In this document: positions 6,388 through 6,419 of the stretch, piece by piece
How positions within the stretch are numbered: the stretch's first letter is position 1
Layout: every line of letters begins with the position of its first letter
NCBI GenBank assembly: GCA_964392615.1
Contig: CAYMRB010000519.1
Coordinates: 1 to 6,419 of the forward strand
DNA from: CAYMRB01 sp964392615
GTDB taxonomy: Bacteria; Planctomycetota; UBA8108
Direction: 5' to 3'
Length of the DNA stretch: 6,419 nt
The notes under the pieces: model-generated
The model's database searches: none
Seen by the model: the letters and a program-made list of their open reading frames with translations, nothing else
What the model was told of the DNA's origin: nothing
Position numbers and translations under genes: made by a program

Positions 6388-6419
6388 AGATCGCCCTCGT
6401 CCTCAACGATGACTTCTCG
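6384..6419 (+). CDS. Start of a probable glycosyltransferase (3' end outside window)
   Basis: Only 12 codons are present (MKIALVLNDDFS). The ATG overlaps the stop of the amidotransferase gene as ATGA, a classic translational-coupling arrangement, so this is very likely the next gene of the same operon. The opening hydrophobic strand followed by NDDFS resembles the N-terminus of GT-B fold glycosyltransferases (GT4-like) found in exopolysaccharide clusters, and the genomic context agrees. Twelve residues are too few to be sure of the family. Confidence 0.55.
   Translation, partial: MKIALVLNDDFS

Overview
The window is about 6.4 kb of GC-rich DNA. One line counted within the asparagine synthase gene (4981-5040) is 42/60 G+C, and one in the central gap (2041-2100) is 38/60. 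It carries four confidently identified genes and the first codons of a fifth, all on the plus strand. An outer-membrane polysaccharide export protein and a Wzi-type outer-membrane beta-barrel both point to a Gram-negative (diderm) bacterium. High GC and GTG starts would suit Acidobacteriota, Gemmatimonadota, Myxococcota or related groups, but the sequence alone does not fix the phylum.

Layout. Positions 2-394 are the C-terminal end of a Wza-like polysaccharide export protein with an SLBB domain; its start lies outside the window. One base later (396-1943) comes a Wzi-family capsule assembly protein with a lipoprotein-like signal sequence. A gene-free gap of 457 bp follows (1944-2400), holding small inverted repeats and a good Shine-Dalgarno site at its end. 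Then come a membrane-bound nucleotide-sugar 4,6-dehydratase of the CapD/WbpM/PglF type (2401-4362), a 75-bp spacer with a candidate promoter, and a glutamine-dependent asparagine synthase-type amidotransferase (4438-6387). The latter overlaps by ATGA the start of a probable glycosyltransferase (from 6384, cut by the window end).

Together this is part of a capsule or exopolysaccharide locus. The first two genes belong to the export and surface-attachment side of the machinery. The last three belong to the sugar-building side: making a 4-keto-6-deoxy nucleotide sugar, possibly amidating a sugar acid or another precursor, and transferring sugars. The gap at 1944-2400 is the natural boundary between the two blocks and the best place for regulatory control.

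I see no evidence for a wholly new system, mobile elements, CRISPR arrays or RNA genes. The points most worth a second look are a possible leaderless transcript for the amidotransferase, the unexplained gap, the lipobox on a beta-barrel protein, and the role of the amidotransferase in polysaccharide synthesis.
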